A DNA stretch of 64,000 bases from Peromyscus leucopus (lineage: Eukaryota; Chordata; Mammalia; Rodentia; Cricetidae), in contig NC_051063.1 of the NCBI RefSeq assembly GCF_004664715.2, positions 72,745,518 through 72,809,517 of the forward strand. Direction: 5' to 3'. Position numbers and translations under genes: made by a program. The notes beneath the pieces are model-generated. The model saw only the letters and a list, made by a program, of their open reading frames with translations, searched no databases and was not told where the DNA came from. Each line of letters opens with the position of its first letter. Within the stretch, counting starts at the first letter, position 1. Below, piece after piece: positions 23,870-35,321 of the stretch.

Positions 23870-24140
23870 CTGCTTCAGTCAGGCCGTCTGGAGCCAGCCA
23901 CAATTGGTGGCATTGTTCGCAGGCTAATCTCATGGACTTGCCCCTTTCTGTACTTTTAATTGACTTGCCCTACAGGTAAATACACGGGGCCTTTCCAGTG
24001 GAGACACCCTGTGCACGGGTATTCCTCCACGCCCTGGATTCTTTGTGTGTCAAACGAAAGCTACTCCAGACCCCTGGAGTCCAAAGCAGTTAATTAACGG
24101 AAATCAAAGGCGCCTTTGTTGCCTCCCCAAGCCTTCCTCT
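23870..24140. promoter_or_regulatory. Candidate conserved non-coding island
   Basis: Repeat-free, with CAATTGGTGG, TTTTAATTGACTTGCC and CAGTTAATTAACGG plus several retained CpGs. The texture resembles a conserved element. Not tested. Confidence 0.35.
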
Positions 24141-24711
24141 CTTCTCCAGATGGGGACAGATTCACTGACGATTTAGTTCCATTTCTGAGAATGGTTTCTC
24201 AGGTTTCTCTTGTCGGTGACTAGAAAGGGCCAGGTGCCATCAAGGACCCTGCTCCTGGGACTCTGCCAAAGGCCAAATCAAAGAAGACAGACAGACCTCA
24301 CTTCAGCATCCTGGGACCTGGCCAGCAGAATGAGCCTTTTGGTTGGGGACCAATGCTGCAGAGGCATAACCAGCAGAAAACAGGGCTGGGGTGCAGAGTT
24401 GGGGCTTGCTAGATGACCTCATAGGGTGCTGTCATCTAGCAAGAAACAGCAGAAACAGGGAACACGGGCTCTGTCACCTATCCATCAGAGACCCCAAGCC
24501 AGTACAGTCTCCAGGCACTGCAGTGAAGTCTTATCTGCCGACTTCACTAGCAGACTGGTCTGGGGGCTGAAGGAAGTGGGATGGGGTAGGGGCCCTTTAA
24601 GAAACCTAAAAAGGAAGGAAGGAAGCTACTCAAAGGTCCAGCTTATGGGATCAGCCAAGTCAAAAGGAAGCAGAAGGCTTGAGTAACGCCCAATCAGTAA
24701 GAGGAAAATTA

Positions 24712-24905
24712 GGGCTGGGATGTAGCTCAACTGGTACAGTGCTTGCCTAGCATACACAAAGCTGAACCTGGGTTCAGGTCCAAGCACCACATAAAACAAG
24801 GCATGATCGTGCATGCATATGATCCTAACTCTTGGGAGTTAGGGAGGGACAGAAGAACCAGAAGTTCAAGGTCATCTTTGGCTACATAGGGACGTCAAAA
24901 GTGGT
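24712..24905 (+). repeat. B4 SINE (ID-B1 fusion)
   Basis: It has an ID-like head (GGGCTGGGATGTAGCTCAAC, GTGCTTGCCTAGCATACAC). A B1-like right half follows (GAAGTTCAAGGTCATCTTTGG). This is the standard B4 order. Confidence 0.85.
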
Positions 24906-24971
24906 GCCACAGTACTACTTGTGTTCCCAGCCCTAGAAACAGAAGGCTCCCAATTGGCTATGGCTGTATAG

Positions 24972-24972
<1 letters not shown>

Positions 24973-25047
<75 letters not shown>

Positions 25048-25106
25048 TGTCTCTCTCTCTCTCTCTGTCTCTCTCTCTCTGTCTCTCTCTCTCACACACA
25101 CACACC

Positions 25107-25192
<86 letters not shown>
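24973..25192. repeat. Compound (CT)n(CA)n(CT)n(CA)n microsatellite, 220 bp
   Basis: CT units with regular GTCT interruptions, then a short CA block, a second pure CT block and a second CA block. The repeated CT-then-CA order suggests an internal duplication. Long open frames across it on the minus strand (Arg-Glu and Val-Cys repeats) are artefacts. Confidence 0.97.
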
Positions 25193-25194
<2 letters not shown>

Positions 25195-25559
25195 ACTAGT
25201 ACTGAGGTACAGAAGGCAGGCAGGCCACAGCTTCTAAGCAACACAAAGAATGTCAGACAGTATTGGTGGACTCTACCATCAGAACCCGAGGAGAAGAACC
25301 TCACACAGAACATCTAAATGGATGACCCCAAGTCCCTGCCTGGTGGATATTTACCAGGGGAAGAACTGATTCCAGGGGACCAAGGGGGAAGAGAAGGCTA
25401 GTCCTTACTTGGCTCAGCACCACTCAGATGGGATTAAACCCAAGCCTCTAAAACATGCAGTTTTCCCAAGGAATCACATGGCTCCCGGCAAAAAGCTGGA
25501 GAGCAGTCTTTGAGGCTTGAAGGAGACAGTTTTAAAAATGAAAGGTGGTTCTGCTTCAT

Positions 25560-25930
25560 ACAGTGTGTAATGAGGTGCCAGGGTTTATTTTAATGCAAGA
25601 ACCGAGCATAAGCTGAAATAGAAATTCAAGATTTCCCAAAGCAGTGGGTTTTTAAAGGGTGCTCACAGACTAGTGTCTGAGGCGATGTATGGAGGAGGGT
25701 GATGGGTAAGGGGAAACTGAGGATGGGAGCAGGAATAGGCCTCCTCTCTTGTCTCCTGTTGCCAATCTGTAATGTATTTTATAGCTATAGTATTTGTAAG
25801 CCTGTCAATCAATATAGATATGCTTTTAAGTGTTTTAAAATTCCACTGCTTAAAAAATGCCTAAAAGCAACAGTTTCGGTGATTCATTTGCATCTGGCAA
25901 CTTGGTGCAGGTTTTATACGGAGTGTGTGA
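25560..25930. promoter_or_regulatory. Candidate conserved non-coding island with POU octamer
   Basis: AT-rich and repeat-free. It includes CCTGTCAATCAATATAGATA (PBX/MEIS-like TGTCAATCA) and a perfect POU octamer, ATTTGCAT, at 25,886-25,893. Conservation has not been tested. Confidence 0.4.
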
Positions 25931-26059
25931 GAATGAAGAGCTCAGGAGTCGACTAGAAGGTTCAGTGGGGACAGTGTGGTCTTTGCACGGGCACCCTGGC
26001 TCATGCACACCCGCAGTCACATACACCCACAGTAACAATAATTTAAAAGAAAGACTAGA

Positions 26060-28119
26060 AAGAGCTCATGGCTGACTGTACCTTTCTTCTTCTAACCTGG
26101 AAGGAGCCAGTGGGTATTTTCAGGCCCCATGGTACCAGGGATGAGGGTGGCTCACTTCTTGCCGAGGGACCAGGTGTCAGTGGGGACTCCTGAGGGGCAG
26201 CACAAACCATTGTTACTGGACTTTCCTGCTGGACTGAGTGGAACTTCCCCCACCATGGGGTACCACCGCTGGCAGGGGACACCATTTTTGCTGCCACTCT
26301 TGTTCCTTGTCCTCCCATGGGTGGTCTGGGACCCCTTAAACCCCTGAGCCCAATATGATGGGAATCTTGACCCTCTTTTTTAGGATTCAGAGTAAATGAG
26401 GTATTGCTGTCCCTCCAGGGCCTCTGGGCTGCCTGTGGGTATTTAGAGGGAGCTCAGGGCCAAGGTGTGTCCACCACCATGAGGGCACATGGACTCTGCC
26501 CACTAGGGTCCCCCTAGAGACCAGGAGATAGGAGATGTGCAGTTTCCCCAGTGCTTGTGACATAGACATGAGCTCTCCTTTGTTAGTTCTGAATCCAGCC
26601 ACTTGCCATGTGCAAACAGGACTTTCTGAAATACAATTCTCAATGAGCTGGGAATATCAACCAAGAATAAATAAGCAAGGAATGGATTTAAAATGAATTG
26701 AATACAGAAGCCAACCAAAGAGGACAGAGAAGCTTCACAGAACATCCTTTCAGATTGAATTTGTGAAGAATTTTCAAAACACAGCCAAGGACACCCACTG
26801 TCCACTAGAACTGCTGCCCTGCCCTGAGCCACTCGGCCTCACCCCTCTTCTTGACTCCCAGAGGCGACATCTTCCATTCTGTGGAAGACTCAGTGCCAGG
26901 CACAGGTCTCTACTCACTAAGCCCTGCCTTTGACTTGTCCTCCTCCATCCTGGGTCCCATTGAGGATCTTCCAGTCCCTTTGTATCTGTACCACATAGTC
27001 CCTGCTCCCCCTCTTCCCTTCTTCCAAGCCCACCTTCCACCCATCTCTGCCCATCTGTTACCCCAGCATCCGTTCAGAGTACCATCCCTGGAGACTTTTA
27101 TCCAGCATCCAGAGGAGCAGGTGCCCAGGGATGCTTCAAGTAATAGTTATCCTGAGGTCACCTTATCCTTCCTGTCCTCTGCATGTCAGCAGCCCTTGTA
27201 GGCTGCTAACCATCGGAGGACTGCAGCCAGCCTGCTGGTCCTCATAACATCCCTAGTGTACTTCTCAGGTCCCCAGTAAAGACTTATTTGCAAAGCCAGT
27301 TCAGCAGTCCAGCTTCTGGCAGAAGAAGAGATACACTCACTGGCCAACACTTGTACCCTCTCCCTCTTAGAGGAACAAGTGCGACTCCCCTTAGCGTGGA
27401 ATTCCCCCCACCCCCAATCCACAGATAGAGGAAAGGTATTATGTGAACTTTCGAGTAAGTCCTGGCCTTGTCATACGTTTTTATCTTTGCCTCTGCCTCA
27501 TATGACTTCCTTGGCTTACAACAGGATAGTCCAGTGGTCATGTCCCCTCCAGTCTGGCTTCCCTGCCACCTCTAGGGCATAACCACACTGAGCCAATAGC
27601 TGGGAGACATCTATCACAGACTTATGGCCCCAGGAACCCCATCTCCATAGCTGTGACGTGATGGCTGTGTATTTCACGCCTCTCAGTTTCCCAGCTGGGA
27701 TTCGGAGATTTAAAGACACGGGGGATGTGTTTTTAAATTTATGAGAGGGCCATTGACTTAATTAATTGTGCCCAAAGAGCACAACCAATTGCAATAAGAA
27801 TTCTTAAAGGCGAAGGGGACCAGGGGTGGGAGGCCTCGCATGGCTTGCGGCTCTCAGAGCTGTTTATAAGGACAGCAGTGCTGAGTCTGGCTGGAAGAAA
27901 TTGTTTCAGAGGGTGAATGCCCATGCGAGGCTGCACCTAAGTGTACCCACGAACAGCTGTCTGAGGAACTCCAAGGAACATGATCCTTCACAAAAGACAA
28001 CTCACCTGTCATGTCACCCACCTGCTCCCCACTGGCTGGCCAGTGTTGGCCGGTCCTCAGTCCTCCCACGCTTTAAAGCAGGTTTTTTTTTTTTCCAGAA
28101 AACCAAACAATCATGGGTT
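26060..28119. other. Unique DNA, no gene seen
   Basis: Open frames such as 26,851-27,201 (plus) have no domain and sit opposite others. An AT-rich island at 27,690-27,800 (ACTTAATTAATTGTGCCC, CCAATTGCAATAAGAATTC) looks conserved. Confidence 0.45.
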
Positions 28120-28240
28120 GAGGACATCTACAACCTGCAGAGTCTGACCTTAAAATTTCACAGATAGGAAAACTGAGTCCCAGAGGATTTTCCAGGGGAC
28201 GCACAATACAGTGACTCCCAATCTGGAAATCCTACTCAAG
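28120..28240 (-). repeat. MIR-like fragment, minus strand
   Basis: TTTCACAGATAGGAAAACTG followed by AGTCCCAGAGGATTTTCC resembles the reversed MIR core. Confidence 0.5.
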
Positions 28241-28461
28241 GTTCTTGCCCCTGAGAGTGACCTCTGTAGCTGGAGTGGCCTCTGCTATTCTTGCAGTGAC
28301 TAATTTCTTATTTTTAAACTTTTACTTTGCGTAGGAAAAAGGTTAAGAAATGCGTATTTTTTCCTTCAGAATCACATCTGAGTTTTCTTACATACTTAAG
28401 GTGACATCAAAATGGCATTGTTAATATCTTAAAGCCTTCTGCTGAGCCTGAGTGGAGACTT

Positions 28462-28596
28462 TGAGCCAGGTATGGTGGCCCATACTTATAAATCCAGCAC
28501 TCAGGAAGCAGAGGCAGGAGGATTACCTCAAAATCAAGAGCAACTTTGGCCACACAGTGAGACCCTGAGTCTGAAGGACAAATAGCCATATACACA
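28462..28596 (+). repeat. B1 SINE, first of a pair
   Basis: GCCAGGTATGGTGGCCCATA, AGAGGCAGGAGGATTACCTC and CACACAGTGAGACCCTGAG follow the B1 order. Confidence 0.85.
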
Positions 28597-28605
28597 CACA
28601 ACAGC

Positions 28606-28742
28606 AGTGATCTGAGAATGGTGGTGCGCATCTGTAGTATCAGCACTTGGGAGGTAGAGGCAGGAAGATGAGGGGCTTAGAATTAGCTACAGAGCAAGTT
28701 TAAGATAGCCTGGGACATATGAGACCTGTCTCAAAAAAAAAT
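28606..28742 (+). repeat. B1 SINE, second of a pair
   Basis: GAATGGTGGTGCGCATCTGT, GGGAGGTAGAGGCAGGAAG and GAGACCTGTCTC plus an A tail. It directly follows the first B1 in the same orientation, and its tail leads into a GATA tract. Confidence 0.85.
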
Positions 28743-28753
28743 ACAGAAACAGC

Positions 28754-28809
<56 letters not shown>

Positions 28810-28858
28810 GATAGGTAGGTAGGTAGGTAGGTAGGTAGGTAGGTAGGTAGGTAGGTAG
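28754..28858 (+). repeat. (GATA)n(GGTA)n compound microsatellite
   Basis: About 14 GATA units, then about 12 GGTA units, grown from the A-rich tail of the upstream B1. Confidence 0.97.
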
Positions 28859-28859
28859 A

Positions 28860-29070
28860 GGAAAGGAAGAAGGGTTGAAGGAGAAGGAAGAAATGGAGAA
28901 AGAGGAAAGGAGTCGGGAGAGACTCATTTATGCTGCTGTAGTTTAATCCGTTAGGAGAACGTTTGGCACACAACAAGTTCAGTGCACACGGTGGCTTGAA
29001 AGAATGAGCAACCTGAATGCCTGGACCCATCGCTCATTCTTTAAAAGGTTTTAACCTTTCGTTTTATTTC

Positions 29071-29110
<40 letters not shown>

Positions 29111-31699
29111 CTTTATTTGTTAACAGAATATAAGTTCCACAAGGATAAAGATGTGTCTCTGTTTTAAAATTCATAGTGTGCCTCTACTCCTGGCATTCAG
29201 CAGGGATCTAAGAAATCACATTTGATTGACTAGATGATGTGTGCCTGTGTGAAATGATTTTTCTAGAAGGTTCTAGGACTGGACATGCTGGACAATAAGG
29301 TTTGCCCATTTATTAAGTTATCGTTTTGGCCAAACTGTTCTTCAGAGCAGCCAGGAGGCTTGACATATTGATGCTGTCTGAGGGAACCCACCTTCCTGAT
29401 GTCATTCCACGGACATGATCACATTGTCCTTTTCCAGGGCAGACTGATGAATGAATGTACAGGACCTGCAATCAGATGGCTCCAGCAAAAAATGACTCTT
29501 TTCTGTGCATCCAAGTTCAAGGCTACCTACTGAAAGAAGCAGCTACTCTTGCAAGGCCTAGAGCAGTGGGCAGGGCAGCCTAGGGTACCCATGCCAGGCA
29601 CCTGGAGTACAATTGCCTCACCTGAGAGCCCCAGAGATTCCAGATACACTGGCCCCCTCTGACTGATCCTTATAGCCAATAAACAGGCCCTACGTACTGC
29701 TGATCTCCAACTCCAAGGGTTCCTGGCTCCATACTTGATATCTACTGCCATACCCACCAGCAAGAAGCAGACTACAGCTATAGACTTCAGTTATGTCAAT
29801 GAGACCTTATGTTGTGTGTGTGATGGATCTGTCTGGAGACAGCACTAACCAGAAGCCCAAATGTGCCCACGTGTTGGACCTAAAGAGCATCAACCCCCAT
29901 ATCTGTACTGTGATTGTCCTTTCCGAGATTAGAGGGCAGGGGAGATGGGCAAGAAGGATTCTATCTGGAACAGAGACCAAGGGTTAGACAAGCTGACCTC
30001 TGTCTGGGCAGAAACCCAGTCGAGATGCTGTTGACTGAGGCTGAGGCAGGGGCCTGTACATTTCAAGGCCTGTTTGGAGCAGGGGTAGATCCATGCACCG
30101 CTCTCCTCCTTTTCCTTCTCCCAACCTCCTCTTCCTCCTTTTCCTCTCACTTTTCTCCATGCTGTCTTTACATAGGTTTTGCATTTCTGACTCAGGACTG
30201 AGATGTCAAGGAATGGTCCATTTCTAGAGACTGGAGACTGTCCTCTTCAGAGAGAGGGCAGAGGGGCTTCCTTGTGCAACCAGAGTCAGAATTAGGGACA
30301 GAGGAATGGTGGAGCCAGGACCTGGTTGGATCAGCCTCTACGTTCCATCCTTTCTCTCTGGGCATGGTCAGAAAGGACTTCCCATTACAAGGTGGATTTC
30401 AAGGTTCTGAAATTATTTCAGTGACAGTGAACAAGAATATGGAAGAAAGCATGAAAACCTTGAGTGTTTGGTGGGGGGTGCCCTGGTCATTCATTCCCAC
30501 TTAGGCTCCCTCTTAAGGCAATACTTTGCAGCCTTAAGAATAGAGGAAGGGTATCTCAATGGAGCCTAACACAGATGCTTGGTGCACTGTGCCCCGCTCA
30601 GGGGCTACAACTTCAGGCTCCCTGGAGGGTAAAACTGAAGACTTCCTGGTTTCTCTTGCCTTCTCTGTTCCTGGAATCAACCTGTCCTTCACTGTGTCTC
30701 ACATGTTTTATAGAGGAGAAAACTGGGATCCAAAGAGGTCAAGTGGGAAATCAGGAGAGGACCAGAATGAGCCCCAGAGAGCCACCCCTCCTGCCCTGCA
30801 CTCTTTGCAAATCATAAGAAAGCAATAAGGGTTAACCTGAACCACTTAGTTCTGCTTTCCCAGAGACATGCAAACTTCCTGTTCCTTGCCCCATATCTGC
30901 GCCCCTAGCCCATGAAATCCTGCAGGGTTTTAGGCAAATGGCCTTTAGAAACTAAAAGAGGTGAGTGTTTGTCGTGCATTCAAAGGTTCCAGATGGGTTT
31001 TATCTGCTGAGCCTGGCTGGGAGCTGCTATCAGATGGCCATGCAAATGACTCCACCTGAAATGTCTGGCAGAGAATGGCCCTGTTTCCAAACACATAGAC
31101 ATTTGCCTAGACATTTCCCTAGATTATTTCCCTTTTCCCTCCAAAGCAGCCAGGGCATGACAGCTTCTCAGCTTAGTGGAGCTCTGACAATGGGCAGAGA
31201 GTGGCCTGGACCTAGAAGTTTATACTTTGTAGCCAGGCTCTAAGATGGGGGACCAGAAGTCCACACACCAACAGGAGCTCTACCTCCTGCGAGAAAGAAG
31301 CAGATAGACTAGCAGGGACCCCAGGGGTTCTGGAGGAAAAAACTCTTGGAGACAGTCTTTGGCTGCAAAATGCTTGATCAATGTGTCCATAACAAATAGC
31401 TCAAAATGTTGACACGGGAGCTGCTAGTTTAAGATTTTCTCTCAAGTTCCAAGATGCCTGAGGGCCACCTTCTGAGCTCCCAAATACCCCAGGTGGACAG
31501 CTGAGGCTCACACTATATGTAGTGCTAGTCCTCCTGTCCTGGAAGGTCATACCCAAGACTCTCATTTCAGTGGCCATGAGAGTCTTGTTTGGATTCCAAC
31601 ATGAGCCAGCCCCAGAAAGCCACCTCTGCAAGCAGAAATAAGATGAAACAATTCTTATGTGACTCAATTGTCCTACTTTGGGACCAGGAAAAAAAGCCT
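28860..31699. other. Unique DNA with an (ATT)n tract
   Basis: An (ATT)n tract lies at 29,072-29,109. A reversed octamer, ATGCAAAT, lies at 31,040-31,047. A MIR-like reversed core (TATAGAGGAGAAAACTGGG) lies near 30,710. Open frames show no domain and no gene is seen. Confidence 0.45.
29072..29109 (+). repeat. (ATT)n microsatellite
   Basis: About 12 ATT units. Confidence 0.95.
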
Positions 31700-32050
31700 T
31701 GTGCATAGGTATTCACAACAGCTTTAGTCACCACAGCTCCAAATAGGAAGAGACACAAGTGTCCCTGAACATGGCAATGGATAAGTTGGCTATATTCAAG
31801 CAGAGAGCCCTATTCAGCTAAAGAGGATGAGTCTGATAGCTAAAACCCAGATGTACTTCTAAGTGTCATGCTGCTGAGAGTGGCCAGGGTACAGGTCGGG
31901 GGTGCGCTACAGAGATGATGAGGGGAGACAGCTAGCCAGGTGGTAGAAATCATTCACACGATTGTGCAGGTGGTGAAGCAAATGCATGTATGTGACAGGT
32001 TTGATCACATTGAACCTTGAAACCAGCAAGTGGTACGGCAGGTAACTTAG
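31700..32050 (+). mobile_element. Ancestral L1M-like fragment
   Basis: GGTATTCACAACAGC, ACACAAGTGTCCCTGAACA and GGCAATGGATAAGTTGGC resemble the L1M 3' region. It may be part of the same element as 32,625-32,990, split by later insertions. Confidence 0.5.
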
Positions 32051-32247
32051 AACTTGGCAATGGTGACTTCTGAAAGACAGATGACAGGGCAGTTGGGGTC
32101 ATTTGTGTTGAACTGGAAAACAGCCTCCCTAGGAGGTCTCGCTTTCTACATAAAAAGAGGCACTGAAAACACGGATGAGCAAAGACACTCCTGCGCACAA
32201 AGAAGCCTCCCTCTGCCTGGCCTGTGATCAGCCCTCATTTCCATCTG

Positions 32248-32376
32248 GAGTTGAGAGCAGAGACTTCGAAGTCTGCTTCTCAGGCTCAATTCTGCTGCTA
32301 ATCAGCTGGGCGACTTGGGAAAAGAACGCCAAATTTCTTTATCTAGGATACAATGATAGAAACGGTATTTCTCAGG
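32248..32376 (+). repeat. MIR SINE, plus strand
   Basis: AGACTTCGAAGTCTGCTTCT, TGCTAATCAGCTGGGCGACT and TTTCTTTATCTAGGATACAA follow the MIR order. Its right end is the target site of the next SINE. Confidence 0.65.
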
Positions 32377-32611
32377 CTGGCAGAAGAGATGGGCGGCTCA
32401 ACTCGGTGGGTAAAACAGGAGCATGTAAGCCTGGCAGCGAGAGTTCGATCCCCGGGATCCAGGTAAAAGTAGAGGAGAGAATCAGCTCTACGAGGTTGTC
32501 CTCTGAGTACCACACACGCCACATGCCACACGCCACACACACACTCACACACACACACAGGTGGTATGTACATGCCTTCTCCAAACACACAACATAATAG
32601 TAATAAAAAGT
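32377..32611 (+). repeat. B2-like SINE with target-site duplication
   Basis: It has a tRNA-like head (GAGATGGGCGGCTCAACTCG, GAGAGTTCGATCCCC) and a body block (ACGAGGTTGTCCTCTGAGTA). A CA-rich and AATAGTAATAAAAAG tail closes it. It is flanked by GGTATTTCTCAGG (32,364-32,376) and GGTATTTCCCAGG (32,612-32,624), a 12/13 match that marks the insertion exactly. Confidence 0.85.
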
Positions 32612-32624
32612 GGTATTTCCCAGG

Positions 32625-32990
32625 GTGGAAGCCATCTACTGTCCTTCAACAGATGAATGGATGAACAAAATGTGGCTATTTGGTCATAGAAAGGACTCAA
32701 GTTCTGAGACATGCTACAACCTGGATGGACCTTGGTGCTAAAGTGACCCTGTGCTAAAGGAAAGAACTCAGATGCAACCCTTATGACTGTCTGTATCTAG
32801 AATAAAGGAATCCAGAAGACGAGAAAGCAGACTGGGGCTATGAGGGGCTTGGGAAGGACAGGGAAACATGTAATGGGGACAGTTTACTGGAGTGTGAGGA
32901 GCATGTTTTGGGACCAGGTAGAAATGATGGTTGCAGAATATTCTGGGGTACTAAATGCCACCAAATTGTTCATTTAAAACTGACTAATGT
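32625..32990 (+). mobile_element. Ancestral L1 (L1M-type) 3' end
   Basis: CCTTCAACAGATGAATGGAT, GAACAAAATGTGGCTATTTG, GATGGTTGCAGAATATTCTG and AAATGCCACCAAATTGTTCA, then TTTAAAACTGACTAATG, match the L1M 3' order. Confidence 0.8.
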
Positions 32991-33320
32991 GGGCCGGGGG
33001 TGGGTGGGGGTGGGGAGATGGATCAGTCAGTAAGATGCCAATTGCCCAAGTATGAGGACCCATATCTGGATCCCTAAACATCCACGTAAGTAAGGTAAAT
33101 GTGGTGTTTAGCTCAGTGTTAGAGTAGGGGCCAGACACAGGAGAAGCCACAGAGCTCACTGCCTGCCAGTCTAGCTAATGGATGAGAGTCAAGTTCAGTG
33201 ACAGAGGCTATCTCAAAGGATAAAGTGGAGCATGACAGTAGAAGACACCCACTATATCAACCCCTGGCCTCCGCTTGCACACATGCATGTACACATTAAT
33301 TAGGAACAAAATTAATTTCA
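32991..33320 (+). repeat. B3 SINE, near full length
   Basis: GGGGAGATGGATCAGTCAGT, GAGGACCCATATCTGGATCC, CACTGCCTGCCAGTCTAGCT, GAGAGTCAAGTTCAGTGACA and CCCTGGCCTCCGCTTGCACA follow the B3 order. It sits at the 3' end of the L1M fragment. Confidence 0.85.
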
Positions 33321-34230
33321 AACCAGTTTTAAAAATGCACACAGTCTCTCCTCCCTCATGCACGAATCAAGGTTGAAGGGTAGGTTGGGCCTTGTAGGAA
33401 CTGTCCGCCACACACTGTGGCGGAGCCAGAATCACCCGCGGAACTTTTCTTCCAGAGCCTCAGGACAACAGGCTATCCTGTCAACTAGGGTTGGCCTCCT
33501 GACCTGCCTTGACTGCCCCTGGATAGCATCTCTCCCTTGATTCAGCTCAGACTGGAAGATGAGCCACTTAGGGAAGTGACATCCCTTGTGTCATGGGCCC
33601 AGCCCTGGCTCCAAGTGCTGACATTTGATCTTTGTCCTGTGACCCTGGCTATGACCCATGCCTAATCCTGTGGCCATGCAGCTCAGATCTGTCGGAAAGC
33701 GGCTTTCCCAAGGAGGCCCAAACAAGCCTTCACTCCCAGCAGCTTTTGCCTTTTGAGGTGGCCTGCGGGGCCTGGGAGACAGAGCACAGGCTTGACCCTC
33801 AGTGTTTGTTAGTGGGCTCAAGGGGTGGTAGGTAGAGCCGGGTCAGGATCTTAGTGTGTTAAAGAGACGGATGCCCCACCCGGTTAGATCTTTGAGAAAG
33901 GTGCCCAGAGCCTACATCTGCATTTCCCTTAAGTCTTGCACTTGAACTTTATTTGCAAGGGGTTCTCCTACCTGCCTGTTGTGTCCCTCTGGATTAGAAG
34001 CTGTGTCCCCAGCCCTAACGCTCAGGACTCTCGGTGTTAAAGGAATTGGCCCACTGGCCTGTCCCAGTGGCTGAGCAGGCTTCTCTGTGAGTCACTCTTG
34101 TCCTTCTGAGACAACACACAGCTTCCCCAGGATCTCTGACACTAGGGATCTGGGTCCCAGGCCACAGAAACATGGGGGGTATCACTTGCATATGAAAGAT
34201 TAGAAAAGCTAAGCACCCCACCCCCAGATC
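33321..34230. other. Unique DNA, no gene seen
   Basis: No repeat or credible frame was recognised. Confidence 0.5.
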
Positions 34231-34234
34231 AGTA

Positions 34235-34383
34235 CAGAGCAGCACCTCTCAGAGGTCCCACAGAGAGTGCTGCCCAGCTTGAGTCTCCTGAATTGGTGGG
34301 ACTTGGAAAGCACCTCAAATCTGCATTTTCAACAAGTATTCAGATGGTGTTGATATGAGGGACCAGATTTTGAGAGCCAGTGT
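34235..34383 (+). mobile_element. MER5-type hAT DNA transposon fossil
   Basis: CAAATCTGCATTTTCAACAA and GTATTCAGATGGTGTTGATA, then the end TTTTGAGAGCCAGTG, match the MER5 right half and terminal inverted repeat (TTTGAGAACCACTG). The left half is poorer. Confidence 0.65.
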
Positions 34384-34691
34384 GTTCAAAGAGTGAGGGG
34401 CATGGAGCAGAAACAGCCACCAGATCCAGGAACATCCTTGAGGGCAAAATAAATGGTCTCTGAGGGAGCACACAGGGAAAAAAAAAAGGTGAGAGCCAGA
34501 AAGGGGTGGATGTGTCCAACATGAGCAGATGGAGTATCAAAGCAGAGAAGAGTTCAATGTCACAGACAAGCCCAAGGGCACCAGTGTGAGAGAGAAGCCA
34601 GTGAGACTCGGAGTAGAGGGCAGCTAACAGGGAGAAGGAGGAAGACGAAGGGAACAGAGTCAGGGTGCCCACTCTGAGAAAGAAAGACGCC

Positions 34692-34812
34692 TGCAGCCAG
34701 GCATTGTGGCTTCCTTGAAGTCCCAACATTTGAAAGAAACAGGAGAATCTTGCATTTAAGGGTTAGCTCATGCTACAAAGCAAGACTCTGTGTCACCTTT
34801 TCTAAAAGAAAG
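34692..34812 (+). repeat. Diverged B1-like SINE
   Basis: GCAGCCAGGCATTGTGGCTT, AAGCAAGACTCTGTGTCACC and an A/G-rich tail follow the B1 order loosely. Confidence 0.6.
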
Positions 34813-34863
34813 GGAAGGGGAGGTGAGTAAAAGGAGGGGAGAGGGGAGAGGGGAACAGAGGTG

Positions 34864-35247
34864 TGGTGGTTAGGGTTTCTCTTGCTGTGATGAAACACTA
34901 TAGATAGCCAAAAAGCAAGTTGGGGAGGAAAGACCCTGTCGCTGTTCATCATCAAAGGAAGTCAGGACAGGAACTCAAGATAGGGACCTAGAGACAGAGA
35001 TGATGCAGACGCCATGGAGGGGTGCTGCCTACTAGCTTTCTCCCCATGGCTTTCTCAGCCTGTTTTCTTACAGAACCCAGGACCACCAGCCCAGGGATGG
35101 CACCATCCACAATGGGCTGGACCCTCCCTATCAATTACTAATTAAGAAACTGTCCTACAGGCTTGCCTGCAGCCTGGTCTTTAGAGGCATTTTCTCAGTT
35201 AAGGCTCCCTCCTCTCTGATGACTCTAGTTTGTGTCAAGTTGACAGG
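34864..35247 (-). mobile_element. MaLR-like rodent LTR repeat, minus strand
   Basis: GGTTAGGGTTTCTCTTGCTG, AGGAAGTCAGGACAGGAACT, GGAGGGGTGCTGCCTACTAG, GGACCACCAGCCCAGGGATG and GTGTCAAGTTGACA form a familiar rodent repeat. On its own strand it carries a sense-side polyadenylation region. I am unsure of the family name. The same family is on the plus strand at 57,788-58,192 and on the minus strand at the right end of the window. Confidence 0.8.
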
Positions 35248-35321
35248 AGGGGAGGGGAGGGAAGGGGAGGGGAGGGGAGGGGAGGGGAGGAGATGAGAGG
35301 AGATCGGGGAGGGGAGGGGAG
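35248..35321 (+). repeat. (GGGGA)n low-complexity tract
   Basis: A nearly pure purine GGGGA/GGGA tract, directly next to the LTR-like repeat end. Confidence 0.95.

Noticed and set aside
24872..25191. Long Arg-Glu and Cys-Val frames
   Set aside because: Translation of CT/CA microsatellites; also seen at 22,870-23,548, 43,000-43,300 and 45,191-45,475.
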